This document shows positions 11,629 through 25,254 of a stretch of DNA of 64,000 nucleotides, one piece after another. Made by a program: the position numbers and the translations under genes. Source of the stretch: Cornus controversa (Eukaryota; Streptophyta; Magnoliopsida; Cornales; Cornaceae); contig CM048847.1 in NCBI GenBank assembly GCA_026545225.1, positions 7,682,501 to 7,746,500 on the forward strand, given 5' to 3'. Position 1 is the first letter of the stretch, and each line of letters begins with the position of its first letter. The notes under the pieces were generated by a model. That model had not been told where the DNA came from. It did no database searches and saw only the letters and a program-made list of their open reading frames with translations.

Positions 11629-13259
11629 CACCCCCAAACTTACATATTGCTAGTCCCTTAGCAATAGAATAAAACAAAACTAAAACAAAGAAACTACTAA
11701 ACACTAACTAAAGTACCTAACTCCATTTTCGTGGGAGAAACGATTGCATTTAGCATATGCAACAAGCCTTTAAACCCCTAGGTTCCCCCTAGTGGACGGG
11801 TATAGTCTCGTGAGGGTTTCCAGAAATGTTACCCACAAACATTCAAAATTCTGTTTCAACATTAATTCAAGAAGAAGATTACAATACATAGTTACAAAGT
11901 TGCATTCAAGAATAATTTCAAACTTTCAAATTCTATAATTCAAGCCAATGGTCCCCATGCATAATTCACATCAACATATCTCAAAATAATCAACTCTAGT
12001 CCCCTCGTGAAAAGTGAACTAGCAGTCATCTCATGTAGCATAACCAAGCTCTGAATATATTAAGGCACATACCCCCTCAACTCACTAGCTCCCCTTATTG
12101 AAATCATACTTCCAAACATGAATACATGACTTTTCCATTTTTTTTCATTCTTTTTTTTTTCATTGATTCATTGGTTGTGCAATGTCTTGATCTATTAAGC
12201 TTTCTGAAAGATCCATGTAGCAAGCTTTCAGTCAGTGACTCCCAAACCAGATGGCTTTAGGGCACTAGGCTTTAAGATACCCTGAAGACCTAATTACTCG
12301 AATCAGTCAGGCTACAAATCAAGACAACCAATGCTCATCTTTCCTCACCCTTTCACTTTTGACGCGAACACTCCGTGCTTCCTGAGGCATAGAGGCCCGG
12401 TTACTCATGAAAAGGATCAAATTGATTTGCTTATTCATCACTTTTTTTCTTTTTTTTTTTTTTTTTTTCATTGAAGTCAAGTATAACACATCATCGGTAC
12501 TCATTCTCAAGAGATACTAATTAAGATCAAGCATATGTAACTCAATAACTCAAAACCAAAGGTTATACCTCACAAAATTATGCTAGTGTGTTTGTGCATG
12601 TAAGGCAACTAAAATTAATCACTCCAAAACATGTTATTGCAAACCATGATTAAAATCACTTAATTTAAATCACAGTTTTCAAAATTTTCAAACATACTCA
12701 AAAATTGCAAGTTATGCACCTACATAAGGTACTAATCCCTTGAATAATATCGAAACATTCTATCTAAAAATAAAACAAAATAAAATAAAATAAATAAACT
12801 AAGAAAATAAAATAAAATAAAATCCTAATACAAAAAGAATTTCACACAATTTTTCCCATATGCAATAAAGCACACAAATAAGGCATCGCCTCACCCCCAA
12901 ACTTAAATTGTACATTGTCCTCAATGTACACCCAATTAAAGCATAGAGAAGAGTAAGAACGATGTTACCAGAAATTTGGAGTAGTGGAAAGAAAATAGAG
13001 TACATCACTAGTTATGAAGGCAATGAAGCACACCCCCAAACTTGGATGTCAAAACCTGTCAAAACGAACCACTATACCCCAAAGATCAAGTGAAATAGTA
13101 TGGGTGAAAATAAATACGAAAGAGTAAAATCCTAAAAAAAAATTAAAATATTTTTTTCATTTTTTTTAATCATTATAAGAATCTAACTATAAAAAGAAAA
13201 ATAAAAAGCAAAATAAAAACTAAAAATAAAATAAAATACAAAAGATGGTTACCTCCCTA
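11629..13259 (-). other. Noncoding 3' region of element B
   Basis: No coding frame is supported. The stretch contains a long T run (about 12435-12470), an A-rich segment, several copies of cccccaaactt (complement of the polypurine tract), and a conserved block at 12891-12929 that contains a small hairpin. Most of it is recognisable in the 3' region of C (51022-52689). Confidence 0.8.
12891..12929 (-). other. Conserved hairpin plus polypurine-like block (element B)
   Basis: On the minus strand it reads tgtacattgaggacaatgta then aatttaagtttgggggtga. The stem arms tacattg/caatgta enclose agga. Equivalent blocks are at 28702-28737 (A), 37477-37513 (D) and 51366-51404 (C), several hundred bases or more from the 3' LTR where one is present. 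Confidence 0.75.
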
Positions 13260-14460
13260 TCAAGGATGTGGTGGTGACTGAGCATCCGGATCCAAGTTTG
13301 CTTGGCGCATCAGTGCACGCATCATCCTCCTCATCTCTAGTTGCTCTTGGCGAGTGTCACGAAAGTGATCCGCCATCTCTGTTCTCATTGCACCAAACTG
13401 TGTGGAGACCTCTGTCTGTAGGGTGCCAAACTGGGCTGTCAACCCAGCAATCTGCCCTTCTAAATATTGATAATCATGGCCACCAGCCTATGCATGCACT
13501 TCCTCTTCCTCTTCCACCGGTGGTGGTATATCTACATGCTCTCCTCCCTGGGCCAACCGAGATACCTCACCAGGCGCCACTATGACTCTCTGGTGCATAT
13601 GAGATCGACTCAGGTTCCAGTCATGCGTGCCATAATGAAGATCATGTGGAAAGGCAAGCTCGTCCTCATGGACTGCATACCCCTGTGTCACAAGCAACTG
13701 GTGAATAATAGTAGGGAATGGAAACTCCCAGTCACTTGCACTGTCTGGTACTTTGGCCACAACTTTGGAATAGAATTTCTCCATCTGGCCCCAGACAATC
13801 TGTGGGAATGACAGCCAATGCCCAAAATGTATAGCATATAATGATCGAAGGAACTCTTGATGTCTCTCGGTTTTATGTCCAATTGGACATACATTCTTGA
13901 GTAGAACAGCGTCAAGGAACCATAAATGATTTGGCATTGAAGACTTTGAAGCTGCATTCCTTTTTGGCCCAGAAAATTGGTTGGCACACAATCGTGCAAC
14001 CACATTGCCCACCGACAACTCGTCGGGTAAAGGAGTATAGATATGAGATAAATCAGCTGGGCATTCATGAGGACAACCCATGGCAATGGCAATGGATGAC
14101 ATGTCCACTCGAACTATTGTTCCATCTACAGAAGAAGTAAGCACATCCCGCTCATCAGGTTTCGGCATTAAGTTCTGATAAAATACCTTGACAAGCCTCG
14201 GGTAAATGGTAGATGAGAGTGGAACAAAAATGGATGCCGACCGACGACGACGGATGTCGGAAATCCCCCATCGTGTCTCGGGAAACATACCATAAAGTTT
14301 GGCTATGTCAAACGTGGTTTCAAAGTTCAACGCCCTTGGATGCCATCTCTCTTGAATACCTTCTCAGCGAGATCGTGAAGAACCTGTGGTCGGATCATGC
14401 CTCACTCGGCGAGGATTACGTGAACTTGAAGCACCTTGGTGACTTGCTCTCTTTGGTGCC
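13260..14460 (-). pseudogene. 3' Athila-type frame of element B (env-position ORF)
   Basis: The start near 14460 (a MAPKRASHQGAS-like opening) leads into a long frame with FETTFDIAKLYGMFPETRWGISDIRRRRSASIF, YPRLVKVFYQNL and MSSIAIAMGCPHECP. It ends in a Glu-rich then coiled-coil-like tail with a repeated QFG-x-(L/M)-(Q/R)-TE phrase, near 13440-13260. It is closely similar to 49796-51021 in element C. Such ORFs sit where Athila elements are said to carry an env-like gene, but no signal peptide or transmembrane helix is visible. It is broken only lightly. Confidence 0.75.
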
Positions 14461-14821
14461 ATAGAAGTAGAAAAAGTGTGGTTGAGGAATTAAATCGAAC
14501 ACTTGGCGTGCACACTTAACTTGTACCCTTCAACCTCCTCTTTTCGGCAATTTTTCCACCCAAATCGAACAAGTAAATACACCAAATTGATCCCCCAAAC
14601 TTGGTCTTCAAAAGCCCCCAAAAAGATTTGAACAATTTCTTCAAAGAAAAACTTCACTTACTTTGTTGTTGAACTTGAAAAAGTGAGAGCTTCCTTTGAG
14701 AACTAGTGATTTTTGATCCAATTTGATGTTGAAGTTGATGTTGATCAATGTTGAATTCTTGTATACTAATCACTAATTGAAGAAATTAGTTTTCCGGATG
14801 ATGTAGGACTTGAATTGGAGT

Positions 14822-15187
14822 TCAAAGAGGCTTAGGATGCAAGTAGTAGCAACATAGGAGGATAAGGAGTCCATTTATAGCATAAACTTTCGGCCAGCCC
14901 ACCCATGGGCTTGGGCGATCGATCCCCCCTAGGGTGGGCGACCGATCGCCCACCTGGTGGTGGGGAATTTCTGAAAAACACATGGGGCGATCGATCCCCC
15001 TTGACTGGGGCGATCGATCCCCCTCCTGAAGGCCTATTTGACCCTCCATCGCCCAAGTTCGACCGAGACTTGATAATTTTGAGTCTCCATCGCCCAAGGT
15101 CGACCGAGAGCATGATTTTTCACCCGTCTTGAGTCCAAATACCTCGGTACACCTCTTGGCATCCTCCGGAAGCAACTTATACATCAA
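14822..15187 (-). CDS. Small frame with GDRSP / GIDRP repeats (element B)
   Basis: This 121-codon frame lies between pol and the 3' frame of element B. It starts MMYKLLPEDAKRCTEVFGLK and contains three to four copies of a GDRSP...GIDRP phrase, which is the palindromic DNA word gggcgatcgatccccc read in one frame. A related open frame exists at the equivalent place in C (49072-49497). It may be an accidental frame over a palindrome cluster; translation is not supported by anything else. Confidence 0.3.
   Translation of the reverse strand: MMYKLLPEDAKRCTEVFGLKTGEKSCSRSTLGDGDSKLSSLGRTWAMEGQIGLQEGDRSPQSRGIDRPMCFSEIPHHQVGDRSPTLGGIDRPSPWVGWPKVYAINGLLILLCCYYLHPKPL
14911..15110. repeat. Palindromic GGCGATCGATC word cluster, element B
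   Basis: About six copies of gggcgatcgatccccc or its variants (gggcgaccgatcgccc, catcgcccaagttcgaccgag) lie within 200 bp between pol and the 3' frame. The core gcgatcgatcgc is self-complementary. The same cluster occurs in C at 49136-49350. Confidence 0.8.
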
Positions 15188-15351
15188 AAACTCAAAGAAA
15201 AACCATTAAAACGCAACTAGAATTGAAGAAAAACTTAAGAAAACTAAAACTAAAATTTAAAATTAAAGAAAACTAAAAGAAATAAAGTATAGAAATACAT
15301 ACAAAACCTACAATTTAACATCCGTAGGAGACGATTGACTCTCCGAAGGGA

Positions 15352-17922
15352 TTAAGTCGGATAGACGGGATCCGTCAAGTCGACGGACTCTACGTCTCTT
15401 CTTGGCACACATCCTGCCACACAATGCTTCAACCTTTGGCCATTAACTTTCATCAGAGTAACTTCAAACAATTGCTCATCCGGGAATGAGTCTCGAATAG
15501 GTAATGCATCGATCACCGGCTCAAACTCGATTCGAGATAAATGATCCGCAACCACATTCTCCGTCCCCTTTTTGTCTTTTATCTCCAAATCAAATTCTTG
15601 CAGCAATAAAATCCACCGAATAAGACGCGGTTTGGTTTCTTTCTTTGCCAATAAGTGTCTCAATGCTGCATGATCAGAGTAGACAACCACCTTGGACCCC
15701 AGTAAGTACAAACGAAACTTGTCTAAGGCAAACACTACGGCTAGAAGCTCTTTCTCTGTGGTTGTATAATTGAGTTGGGCATCAGAGAGAGTCTTACTAG
15801 CGTAGTAGATGACATGTGGTCGTCTTCTCTCTGTCCCAACACGGCTCCCACTGCATAATCAGAGGCATCACACATGATTTCAAAAGGTACAGCCCATTTT
15901 GGAGACTGCATAATTGGTGCAGAGGATAACAGAGACCGAAGCTTTTCAAAAGCTTTCACACAATCTTCATCAAAGATAAAGGGAACATATTTAGATAACA
16001 AATGGCACAATGGTCGAGCCACTTTACTAAAATCCTTGATGAATCTTCTATAGAACCCGGCATGGCCTAAAAAAGATCGAACTTGCCTTACCGAAGTTGG
16101 ATGAGGCAGAGTTGCAATTAGGTCGATCTTTCTTTATCAACTTCAATGCCCCTCTCTAAAACAATATGGCCCAATACAATACCTTCTTTCACCATAAAAT
16201 GGCTCTTCTCCCAACTAAGTACCAAATTTTGTTCTCGGCACCTTTGAAGCACAAGTGATAAATTACTCAAGCAGTGTTCAAAGGATGATCCAAAAATAGA
16301 GAAGTCATCCATGAACACCTCTAAGAATTTTTCCACCATGTCAGAAAAGATGGCCATCATACACCTCTGGAATGTAGCCGGAGCATTACATAATCCAAAG
16401 GGCATACGACGATAAGCAAAAGTACCAAAGGGACAAGTGAAGGTGGCCTTCTCTTGATCTTCTGGATCTATAGCCACTTGGTTATAACCAAAGTAGCCAT
16501 CCAGAAAGAATAATAGCTCTGACCAGCTAACCTTTCAAGTATTTGATCAATGAATGGAAGAGGGAAGTGATCTTTCCTTGTCATAGAATTGAGCTTTCTG
16601 TAATCAATGCAAACATGCCAACCTGTGGTAGTACGTTGTGGAACAAGCTCTCCCACAGAGTTAGGGACAATGGAAAGACCAGATTTCTTTAGAACCACTT
16701 GTGTCGGACTCACCCATGTGCTGTCAGAAATTGGATAAATGATTCCTGCATCAAGTAACTTGACAACCTCTTTCTTTACCACCTCCTTCATATTGGGGTT
16801 TAGTCGCCTCTGTGCCTTTCTGGTTGGCTTACATCCTTCTTCCAGATGAATTTTGTGCATGCAAATCAAGGGATCAATACCCTTAAGATCAGCAACACTC
16901 CATCCAATTGCTTCATGATGTTGGTATAAAACCTCTACTAAGCTCTTCTCTTGACTTTCTGTCAGATCAGAGGCAATTATAACAGGAAGAGTTTTCTGTG
17001 CCCCCAAGAATACATACTTCAATTTGTCAGGCAAAGGCTTCAATTCTAATTCTGGAGGGGACTCCAATGAAGGCACTAAGGGAGTGCTAGAGAGAAAAGG
17101 CAGTGGCTCAATTGGAATTCTCTATGGTGGAGTATTCTGAATAGCATCCACTTCCAGCATAGCATGCACTTCTTCACACAACCCTTCATCATTAATGTTC
17201 TCAAAGTCATAAAGCGACTTACATACCTCCCAGGAGTCTCGAGATATAGAGGATGAAACAAATTCCTCTACACATTCATCAATATCATCCATGCAGAACA
17301 CATCAATCTGATCTGGGGGGTGTTGGATAGCATTGAACACATTAAGCTTGACATTCATGTTGCCAAATGAAATATCCATGATCCCCAACCTACAATTTTT
17401 GCAAGCATCAGCAGTAGCTAAGAAAGGTCGACCAAGGATCACAGGAATGTGCCTCTTCGGATTGTGAACTGGCTCAGTGTCAAGCACAATGAAATCAACA
17501 GGAAAGTAGAACTTGTCCACTTTAATGAGCACATATTCTATGATTCCTCGAGGTTGCTTTGTTGATCTATCTGCAAATTGTAATACCACCGAGGTAGGCT
17601 TCAATTCTCCCAAGCCCAATTGTAAGTAAACTGAATAGGGTAGCAAATTCACACTTGCACCTAAATCAAGAAGAGCTTTATCCACATGGTGCTCCCCAAT
17701 AATGCATGAGATAGTTGGAGCACCAGGATCTTTGTACTTGGGAGGAGTACACTGCTGAATTATTGAACTTACTTGTTGTGGCAGCATTACTTTCTTTGGC
17801 ACATGGCTTTTAGAATGCCTTTTCTGAGTGCACAAGTCCTTCAAAAATTTTGCACAAGGAGGAATTTGCTTGATGGCATCAAGGAGTGGCAAATTAATCT
17901 TCACTTGGCGAAACACCTCCAT
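15352..17922 (-). pseudogene. Athila pol region of element B (protease, RT, RNase H)
   Basis: The retropepsin stretch [21 protein letters not shown] lies at about 17690-17620; DLGAS replaces the usual DTGAS, as in the other Athilas here. Reverse transcriptase shows [38 protein letters not shown] and FMDDFSIFG (about 16640-16300). RNase H shows [15 protein letters not shown] and [14 protein letters not shown] (about 15880-15640). The frame ends with a short tail [31 protein letters not shown], also found at the end of pol in C. No integrase core was recognised. It is broken in a few places. Confidence 0.88.
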
Positions 17923-17943
17923 CGTGTCATGCAGTTTGTCCCC

Positions 17944-19610
17944 TTACTTTCCCAATTTAGATGCTTCTAGGAAACGTTGTGGGAAAGGAGCCTTGGGCTC
18001 ATAAGGAATTTCAGCACTTGGACTTGTGGTCACTTTTTCTTCTTCTTTCTTCTCACCCACCTTATTATCAATTATTTTCCCACTTATCAAAGTGGTAATG
18101 GCTTGAACTTGCTCGTGGTGTAGGGTGCTTGTGAAAGCTTGCATCCCTCTTGGATTAGCAATTGGTTGACTAGGGAGCTTCCCTTCTTCTATTCTACTTA
18201 ATGAAGTAGCAAGCTGTCCAAACCGAGATTCCAGTTTGGTAATGGATTGAGAATGCGAGTGCACTAGCTGAACTGTAGATTGTACTGTTGCTGCAGTAGC
18301 TTGCACTGTCTCTATGAGAGAATCAAGCTTGTCAAATTTAGACAAGGTAAGAGTCAACTTGTCTTCAATAGCAGAAATTCTTTGGGCCATAGGACTTTGT
18401 GTTTGATATTGCTGTTGAGGCACAAAAGTCCTAGGTTGATATGATGGTTGCATTGCTGCCCCTTGGTTACTGTAAGAAAAACCAGGATGATTCTCCATGT
18501 GGGATTGTAAGTATTACCTCGTGGAGGATTCATTGGTCCAGTGAAAGTAGCTTGAACTTGCTCATGTTGAATATCAGAAAATTGCCCCACCGAAGGACAA
18601 TTGCTCATGTTATGCATAGGACTAGAGCAAAATTCACAAGGGCCTAGCAATGAAGAATTTGAAGCAGAAAGAGTTTGATTGGCAGCCATAATTGCTGCCA
18701 CCTTCTGTGTAATTAAATCAATATCTGTTGGCATAGCTTCTGAAGCACCAACCTCAAAAATCCCATCAGTCTTCCTTGTAGTGGCAGGTCTGCTAGAACG
18801 AGTAGAGGACACATGTTGTAGAGAGTTGTCACTAAGATTTTCAAATAAGGTCCATGCCTCTTCTTCACTCTTCAACATAAAAGTACCTCCACACGACGCA
18901 TCAACCATTTGTCTGTTGGCTTCTGTCAGCCCTTCATGAAAACTCTGCACTAGTTGCCACTTAGGAACTTGATGGTGGGGGCACCTCTTAAGAAGGTCCT
19001 TGAATCTTTCCCATGTCTCATAAAATTGTTCCCCCTCATGTTGGGAGAAACCAGTGATAGCACGTCTGAACTGATTGGTCTTCCCTATCGAAAAATACTT
19101 CTTTAGAAACTCATGTTGCATCTGAGTCCAAGTCGTGATAGAACCAGCTAGTAGAGAATTGAACCAATACTTTGCTTTGTCTTTCAGAGAGAATGGGAAA
19201 AGTCTCATTCTGAAAGCATCCTCAGAGAAGTTGTGAATTTTTGTAGTTGAGCACACTTCAATGAAGTCATCCAGATGCTTGTTAGGGTCTTCTTGAGTCA
19301 GCCCAAAATAAGATGGTAGCATCTGAATAATGCTGGACTTGATCTCATAATTCTGTGTTGTGACATTAGGCAATTAAAAACCAGCTGGTGAGGTATATGT
19401 CTCAGGAACATAGTAGTCCCTAAGCAGTCTAGCTCTTTCTCCGTCAGCATTAGGAACAAGATTGTTATTCCTCTCTTCTGCCATGTCTTCAATTAATTCT
19501 TCCTCTTGCACAATGGTATCAACAGGGATATTCCTCTGTTGTCTAAGAGTACGTTCAGGCTCAGGATCAAGAGGTATCAAAGGATCAGCTACAGAACGAC
19601 GACCTTGCAT
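17944..19610 (-). pseudogene. Athila gag region of element B
   Basis: The frame opens at 19610 with MQGRRSVADPLIPLDPEPERTLRQ. The gag core follows with NYEIKSSIIQMLPSYFGLTQEDPNKHLDDFIEVCST, DKAKYWFNSL and [20 protein letters not shown]. Next come a zinc knuckle CEFCSSPMHNMSNC near 18600-18640 and a Gln/Ser-rich segment. A capsid/nucleocapsid role is inferred from the family. It is a fossil with few breaks. Confidence 0.88.
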
Positions 19611-19732
19611 ATATTAGCCAAAAGCACCTCAAAAGAAAACAAAAACAAAATTAAAAATAAAATATAAAAATTTTCTAAACTAAAAATCCAATTAAAACTA
19701 ATTCTGTAAAATCCAATCAATCAAATAGATAA

Positions 19733-19750
19733 TCCCCGGCAACGGTGCCA
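19733..19750 (-). other. Primer-binding site of element B
   Basis: The minus strand reads TGGCACCGTTGCCGGGGA, one base from the Athila tRNA-Asp consensus and identical to the site in element C (30920-30937). Confidence 0.88.
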
Positions 19751-19755
19751 AAAAT

Positions 19756-21264
19756 TGACTCGTGTGACTCAAAAAGTATACCAATTAAAAATTTCCACAC
19801 TTCGCAATAGAACGAATTCCTTGCAGAATAGGGCTATCGAAAGGGGTATCGTACCTCAGGGATTATGGTCTGATGAGTTGGAACACAGAATTAATTCTAA
19901 TTAAATTTATAAGAAAAGAATTCTGATTTTTAAACTAATTAAAAAGATAAAATAAAATAAATCAAAGTAAACAAGATAGTGAAGATAATAGGAGAGAAAC
20001 CTAGGGTGTTTGACTTCACCACTAACTCCACAATCAATGGTCAATTGAATCAACTATAGGGGAATTACATCATGCATAAGTGGTGTCGGTGGCTACAAGC
20101 TCACCTTCATCCGTCAAGAAGATAACATATGATTAAGGCTAAGCCATGGACTATCTTCGATTGGCATGGGTCATCTGCCTAACTACTCTAATCTAGGGTG
20201 CAGTATGGTTCATCTTCTCTAGGCATAATCCATCAAAGCTCATAACAATATATTCAGTGATTACCATTGTGTAATAATCTTTCTCATGATCACAGAAAAC
20301 AAGAGAGATTGAGTTCAATAACAACAACTAAATATCTAAGACAAGATAAGAAATCATTGAAACTAAATTTACAAGACTTTTATTGCTCAATTCTATAATA
20401 AGAATCCTCACAATTACACAATCTATGCATGTATATAAAGGTCCCCAATAATTAAAACAATCAAACCATTGATGCTTTGTTAGGGCTACATCAAAACCCT
20501 AGTGGATGAACTAGCCGCTCATGGTAGAAGAAGAAGCTTCAACTGTTGAGGAAGAAGACATCATCTTTCTGAATTACGCGTATGACTTTGTTCTCCAATG
20601 GCTCTACAATATGTTTCTGTTCTCTTCTCAGCCCTCTCAGACTCTCTAATCTCTGTGCAAGCTCTCTGTAAGCTCTCTCAACTCAGCCTCCAAGTCTTCA
20701 CTTTATTCCCTAAGAGAATACACCAAAGTCCTAATCCAATTAGGAATAAATTAGGGTTTCCCGCAGCACTAATCAGGTGGGTTTTTCGTGCTGACTTCGG
20801 CCCGACTTTTGACCCACTAGAAGTCCAACTTACGGAATTTTCGTGAAATACAAAAGTGTGCAGAATCAAATTTTGTTCAACCTTATGTAAAAATAATGTC
20901 GATTTAAGGCTTGGAAATAAGACTTCTGATCCGTTTTCCAAAACGGGATTAAGACTGTATTATACGCAGATTTGGGCTTCAGGCCCGAAACCTTCTTAAG
21001 CAGCTGTAATTCTCTTGGACCTCTTTCTTGGGCTGATTTGAGTTGAAATAAATGGTTGAGTGAATCTCCTTGATGTACGCTTCATCTCACCATCTTGGAT
21101 GTCTTCTTTAAAAACCCAAAAGCACGGTTTTAACTGAAATAATCATTAAGGCCCTGAAAATACAGAAAACACTAAAACAAAGTAAAATCACAAAATAATA
21201 TATCACTAAGAGAATAAAATACATAAGTTAAGAGGCTAGAATGTGCAACATTCAACGCCTATCA
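19756..21264 (-). repeat. 5' LTR of element B
   Basis: It is 1509 bp with plus-strand ends TGACTCGTG...CGCCTATCA. It starts five bases beyond the primer site and is followed by the ccttc duplication. The same family forms the LTRs of element C and solo LTR F. Confidence 0.92.
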
Positions 21265-21269
21265 CCTTC
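21265..21269. other. Target-site duplication of element B, right copy
   Basis: ccttc here matches the left copy at 10107-10111. Confidence 0.9.
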
Positions 21270-24200
21270 TCAATTTGGGAAGCAAGGAGAGAAATTGCAA
21301 GATAGGATAGAGATCTTCAAATAGGTGAAAATCAATCTTGCTCTCCTAGATGCTATAAAATAAATTCTCTCCTATGCTAAATTTTTAAAGGACTTATGCA
21401 CTCAAAAGCGTAAATCTAGGAACCACGTTCCTAAGAAAGTCCAATTAACTGAGCAAGTGAGTTAAATTCTCCAAAATAACAGCCCTCTAAAATTCAAGGA
21501 TCTGGGTGCCCCAACAATCTCTTGTGTCATTGGTGATCATGAATTCGAGAGGGCCCTCTTTAACTTGGGAGCAAGTGTTAAGTTACTTCCTTACTCGATT
21601 TATAGGAAATTAGAGCTAGGATAACTCAAGCCCACCACAATTGTGTTTCAACTTGCCGACCGTTCGGTAAGGCAACCACGTGGAATAAGTGAGGATGTTC
21701 TAATCAAAGTGAAAAAATTTTATTTTCTAATGAACTTCGTAGTCCTTGACATCGAACCTATTCAAGATCCTACAAAGCATATTTCGATCATTTTAGGTCA
21801 TCCATTCTTGGCTACTACTAATGCTTACGTTAATTGTCGTATCGGCATAATGGACATTTCCTTCGGGAATATGACTGTGAGGTTGAATATCTTCAATGCG
21901 TCTCACCACATGTCATGGACGAACTTGTGGATGAGATACTTCCTCAAACCTTGTCAAAAGATCCCCCTGAGGCGTGTTTGAGTCAATTCAATTTTGAAGA
22001 CTTTAACATTGAGCAATCCATCAAAGATGTAAATCTACTGCTCGACGCCAATGTCATTAATGACTTTCCCATGTGGAAGACACCAATTGAGCCCCTCCCT
22101 ACTCTTTCAAGTACTCCTCCAATTCCGTCCCTTGTGTCTCCCCCTCAACTTGAGCTCAAGACTTTACTGTCTAACCTCAAGTATATTTTTCTTGGCCCAA
22201 GTGACACGCTATCGGTCATCATAGCTTCAAATCTAACTCATGATCAAGAGTGTTCACTCATAATGGTCTTAAAAGAACATAAAGGAGCCATAGGGTGGAT
22301 CATTGTGAACTTAAAAGCCGTTGACCCCTCCATCTATATGCATCGCATATATTTGGAAGAGAATGCAAAGACCTCGCGAGAGGTGCAACGTAAGTTGAAC
22401 CCTAATATGAAGGAGGTAGTAATGAAAGAAGTTATCAAGTTGCTAGATGCTGGTATTATATACCCCATCTCAGATAGCAAGTGGGTAAGCCCCACCCAAG
22501 TGGTGCCAAAGAAATCCGGCATCACTGTGCTTCTCAATGAACAAGGAGAGTTATTTCCACAATGCAACACCACAGGATGGCTCATGTGTATTGACTATAG
22601 GAAGCTAAACTCCTCAACTAGGAAGGATCATTTTCCACTCCCATTCATAGATCAAATCCTAGAAAGGCTTGTGGGCCAAAGTTTCTGCTGCTTTTTAGAT
22701 GGATATTTAAGATATAATCAAGTGGAAGTCGACCCGCAAGAGCAAGAAAAAATCACCTTCACCTATCCATTCGAGACATTTCCGTATAGACGCATGCCCT
22801 TTGGGTTATGTAATGCACCTACGACTTTTCAATGGTATATGATGTCTATTTTTTCGGACATGGTGGAGAAATACCTTGAAGTGTTCATGAATGATTTTTC
22901 AGTCTTTGGACCTTATTTTGATTCGTGCCTTTATAATCTTACACTTGTACTCCAGCATTGTAAGGACATGAACCTTATTCTTAGCTGGGAAAAGAGCCAT
23001 TTTATGGTTCAAAAGGGAATTGTACTTGGGCATATTGTGTCCAAACGAGGTATAGGTTGATAGAGCCAAGGTAGAACGCATATCTAAGCTTCCTCCACCT
23101 TCTTCGGTGAGGGGCATTCATTCATTTCTTAGCCATACGGGTTTTTATCGCCATTTCATCAAGGACTTTAGCAAGATATCACGGCCCTTATGCTGACTTC
23201 TTGAGAAAGATACCCCTTTTTACTTTGATGAAGCGTGCCTTAAATCTTTTGAAATGCTATGCACACTTTTATCAGCCACTCCAATTTTACTCCCTCCAAA
23301 TTAGGCTCTCCCATTTGAAGTCATGTGTGATGCATTTGATTTTGCTATGGGTACTGTCTTAAGGGCAGCATGTAGACAAGTTGCCACATGTGATTTACTA
23401 TGTAAGTAAATCCTTTTTCAAAGCTTAATTGAATTATATGACTATGGAAAAGGAGTTGCTTGCGGTCATCTATGTCTTGGATAAATTTAGATCCTATCTC
23501 TTAGGATCCAAGGTTGTTGTCTTTTCAGACCATGCCACTCTTCAACATTTTTTGGCAAAGAGGGATAGTAAACCCCAATTGATTCGATGAATACTCTTGA
23601 TATAGGAGTTCAATTTTGAGATCCGAGATAAAAGGTTACCAAGAATGTGGTACCATTTATCACGGATCATTATGGAGTGCCATCGTAACCAAAATACAAT
23701 TAGCAAATCCTTCCCAAATGAGCAACTGTTCCAAGTCACTCAGGAGAAGCTTTCGTGGTATGCTGACATAGTCAATTTCTTAGCTACCGGAAAGATTCCA
23801 CCCTCTTGGTCCAAACAAGAAAAGGATCATTTTTACTCCCAAGTACGTTCATATTTTTGGGACGATCCTCATCTATTCAAGTATTTTCTTAACCAAATCA
23901 TCCACCGGTGTGTGCCAGAGAGTGAGAGTCCTAGTATTCTTACTTTCTATCAGATATTGGAATGTAGAGGTCATTTTAGTGCTCAAAAGACCACTTTCAA
24001 AATTCATCAACGTGGTTTCTTTTGGCCAACCATGCATCAGGATGCATACTTATTTTGCCACTCCTGTGGGCGATGTCAGTGCCTAAGCACTGTGTCTCAT
24101 AAAGATATGATGCCCTTGAACCCTATTTTAATCATTGATATCTTTGATGTTTGGGGCATTGACTTTATGGGCCCTTTTTCAAAATCTATCGGGTTTGAGT

Positions 24201-25008
24201 TCATACTTGTAGCGATAGATTATATATCTAAATGGGCTGAAGCCATGGCTACCAGAACCAATGACCACGCAGTTGTGGTCAAATTCATCCAAACGGATAT
24301 TTTAGTCATTTTGGTACGTCTCGAGCCATCATTAGTGATGGGGGTAAATATTTTTGTAATCGATTCCTTCGAACCTTGCTACTCAAATACTCTATCACTC
24401 ATAAGGTTGCTACACCTTACTACCCTCAAATGAGTGCCTAAGTAGAAATATCTAATAGGGAAATTAAACACGTTATGGAAAAAACTGTGCATCCCAATCG
24501 CAAGGATTGGTCACAACGTCTAAATGATGCATTGTGGGTGTATCGCACTGCTTATAAAACTCTGATTGGCATGTCACCGTACTGTCTTGTATATGGTAAG
24601 GCATGCCACTTACGGGTTGAGCTAGAGCACAAAGCCTTCTGGGCTATTAAGAAGTTCAATTTTGATATGAAGTTGGCTGGCTCAACTCGCAAACTTCAAT
24701 TGAGTGAATTAGAAGAAATACGGAATGATGCGTACGAAAGTGCAAAAATCTATAAGGCAAAGACTAAGGCCTTCCATGACCATCATATCGATTCTAAATC
24801 ACTCTCTCTAGGCCAAAAAGCTTGGCTTTACAATTCTAGGCTTCGCTTATTCCCTAAGAAAGTTTGCCCCCGATGGGACGGTCCTTTCCTCATCAATTTT
24901 GTTGCTCTCCATGATGTGGTGGACCTAAATGATCCCAAGAAAGGGACACTTTTTAAGGTTAATGAGCAACGAGTGAAACCTTCCATTGATAGCCAAATGC
25001 AATTATAG
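21270..25008 (+). pseudogene. Athila pol region of element A (protease, RT, RNase H, integrase)
   Basis: This continues element A beyond insertion B. Recognisable in order are the retropepsin area with FQLADRSVRQPRG and ILGHPFLATT (about 21640-21830), then reverse transcriptase with [36 protein letters not shown] and an FMNDF motif at the usual FMDDF site (about 22590-22900). RNase H sequence around 23310-23560 and integrase with the zinc-binding N-terminus, GIDFMGPF and [22 protein letters not shown] (about 23900-24620) follow. Spacing fits the family. It is broken in many places. Confidence 0.88.
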
Positions 25009-25254
25009 TATGTGGATTTCATCGAATTGATGGATCCCATATATTTAGACTTATAACTTGTGTACACGTCTCGCTATAGACGGTAAACTTGGCAATATTT
25101 TCACAGTCCTATCATGTTTTGTTTGACCCTTTGAATCCAAAAGGAATGTACATAAATATTTTTAAGGTATCTGAGTGTGAGAGGTATGAATTCAGGTTGA
25201 AACTTAAATTTTTTCATACTTGGGGCAATTTTGCAAACTTACAGTCAAAAAGAG

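Larger units (their letters stand above)
10112..21264 (-). mobile_element. Athila-type Gypsy element B inserted in element A
   Basis: On the minus strand this element has two LTRs of about 1.5 kb (19756-21264 as 5', 10112-11628 as 3'), a tRNA-Asp-type primer site at 19733-19750, gag, protease, reverse transcriptase and RNase H, a 3' Athila-type frame, and a polypurine tract next to the 3' LTR. A 5 bp duplication (ccttc) flanks it. No integrase core was recognised, and the element is broken in a modest number of places. The LTRs differ at about 20 sites by eye (about 1.3%), suggesting insertion roughly 0.5-1 million years ago at rates of 0.7-1.3e-8 per site per year. It is the same family as C and F. 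Confidence 0.93.
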